Shown piece after piece: positions 23,054 to 23,650 of a DNA stretch of 23,650 bases (positions are counted from its first letter, which is position 1; each line of letters begins with the position of its first letter). A program made the position numbers and the translations under genes. The DNA lies in NCBI GenBank assembly GCA_964542585.1, contig CAZIUI010000034.1:1-23650 (forward strand). The letters run 5' to 3'. The notes under the pieces were generated by a model that was not told the origin of the DNA, did not search any database, and saw only the letters and a program-made list of their open reading frames with translations. Source of the DNA: CAYYUA01 sp964542585 (lineage in GTDB: Bacteria; Bacteroidota; Bacteroidia; CAILMK01; CAYYUA01).

Positions 23054-23650
23054 ATGCGTTTTCGCCTGACCCTGCAATGTGAACCGCCCCAGTACCTGCC
23101 TTTCGATTACCAATACCTGCTGGCAGCGTGGATCTATAAGACCTTCAATGAGGGCGATCCGGCCTTTGCCCGGTGGCTGCACAACCAGGGTTACACCGAT
23201 GGAAACCATCACTACAAGCTTTTTACCTTCTCATGGCTTCGGATTCCGGATGCCCGGCCACTTCCGGATGCAGGATGCCTCGGTGTATACAGCTCTGCGG
23301 CTACACTAATCTTTAGTGTGGCTTTAGAAGAGGCGGCTGAAACCTTTATCAAAGGCCTGTTTCAGGGGCAGGCGTGTGTGCTGGGCAACCGTAAGCAGCA
23401 GGCCCGTTTTCAGGTAACACAGGTAGAAAAGCTGCCTGTGCCGGAATGGGGAGAAGTAGCGGACTTTACCTGCTTGTCGCCCCTGTGCCTTAGCAAGCCT
23501 AAGGAGGAATATGGCAAACTGAAAGCTGAGTACCTCAGCCCCGAGGATCCGGAATTTGAGCCCTATTTGTTCAAAAACCTGGTGCAGCGTTATCAGACGG
23601 CTGTGCATTACCAATATGAAGCTGCCTCGCCCGGCACCGCTGACTTTTCC
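23054..23650 (+). CDS. cas6: CRISPR-associated endoribonuclease Cas6 (partial, runs off the right edge)
   Basis: The frame is open for 199 codons from the ATG to the end of the window. Cas6 cuts the CRISPR precursor RNA within each repeat to give crRNAs. The start MRFRLTLQ, then LPFDYQYLLAAWIYKTFNEGDPAFARWLHNQGY, given here in two parts as YLPFDYQYLLAAW (14-26) and WLHNQGY (41-47), follows the Cas6 pattern. YKLFTFSWLRI (54-64) and the later FIKGLFQGQ (98-106), FTCLSPLCLS and EYLSPEDPEFEPYLFKNLVQRY are also typical. Tyr28, His43 and Lys55 are placed like the catalytic Tyr, His and Lys of Pyrococcus Cas6. The C-terminal glycine-rich loop lies beyond the window. G and C are more frequent than in the dcw cluster. 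Further cas genes and a repeat array are expected downstream; type I-B or III is likely but cannot be settled. Confidence 0.85.
   Translation, partial: MRFRLTLQCEPPQYLPFDYQYLLAAWIYKTFNEGDPAFARWLHNQGYTDGNHHYKLFTFSWLRIPDARPLPDAGCLGVYSSAATLIFSVALEEAAETFIKGLFQGQACVLGNRKQQARFQVTQVEKLPVPEWGEVADFTCLSPLCLSKPKEEYGKLKAEYLSPEDPEFEPYLFKNLVQRYQTAVHYQYEAASPGTADFS

Noticed and set aside
23324..23614. A 96-residue minus-strand frame.
   Set aside because: It is the reverse shadow of cas6, whose plus-strand frame fits a known family along its whole length.

Overview
The window looks like chromosomal DNA of a member of the phylum Bacteroidota, most likely in or near the order Cytophagales; genus cannot be told from the sequence. 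The grounds are a PorP/SprF-type protein and C-terminal domains of the type IX secretion system (T9SS), a perfect Bacteroidota promoter (TTTG, 20 bases, TAnnTTTG) before a tRNA gene, little sign of Shine-Dalgarno sites, and a FtsZ with a long tail ending near a PAYIRKG motif. Two runs of ten N (20984-20993 and 22047-22056) are assembly joins, so the right-hand part is a scaffold and its order is less certain.

Layout. (1) 1-325: end of an rRNA operon on the plus strand (3' end of 23S, 5S, then a strong intrinsic terminator). (2) 483-5107: an accessory module of four genes. A minus-strand ECF sigma factor overlaps a membrane-anchored anti-sigma-like protein. Divergent from them are a PorP/SprF-family outer-membrane protein and a large secreted protein. 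The periplasmic part of the anti-sigma-like protein resembles the end of the secreted protein: a SprB-like repeat followed by a C-terminal domain ending TVIR or TILR. This looks like a self-contained signalling and export unit tied to T9SS and is the most interesting part of the window. (3) 5104-20556: a very compact minus-strand division and cell wall (dcw) cluster, in transcription order mraZ, rsmH, ftsL, ftsI (PBP with one PASTA domain), murE (meso-DAP type), mraY, murD, ftsW, murG, murC, ftsQ, ftsA, ftsZ. murF, murB and ddl are absent from it. Upstream of mraZ lie four TGGGN boxes, three of them spaced exactly 10 bp, which form the expected MraZ operator and show that mraZ starts at 20556. 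(4) 20810-21020: a promoter, a tRNA-Lys(CUU) gene, an assembly gap and a second copy of the tRNA 3' part. (5) 21021-21627: non-coding DNA unusually rich in perfect hairpins. (6) 21628-23650: accessory genes on the plus strand. They are an unrecognised protein interrupted by the second gap, a small HAD-family 5'(3')-deoxyribonucleotidase-like protein, a stretch of possible mobile-element debris, and the first 199 codons of a Cas6 CRISPR RNA endonuclease that runs off the right edge. A CRISPR-Cas locus therefore probably begins here and continues beyond the window.

How the genes work together. The dcw genes make lipid-linked peptidoglycan precursor (MurC, MurD, MurE, MraY, MurG), polymerise and cross-link it at the septum (FtsW, FtsI), and build the divisome around FtsZ and FtsA (FtsQ, FtsL). 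MraZ probably controls the whole cluster from its operator. In the T9SS module, PorP/SprF partners are known to be needed for export of type-B CTD proteins, so the two plus-strand genes form a likely carrier-cargo pair. The sigma/anti-sigma pair probably controls this or related genes in response to a periplasmic or export signal (inference).
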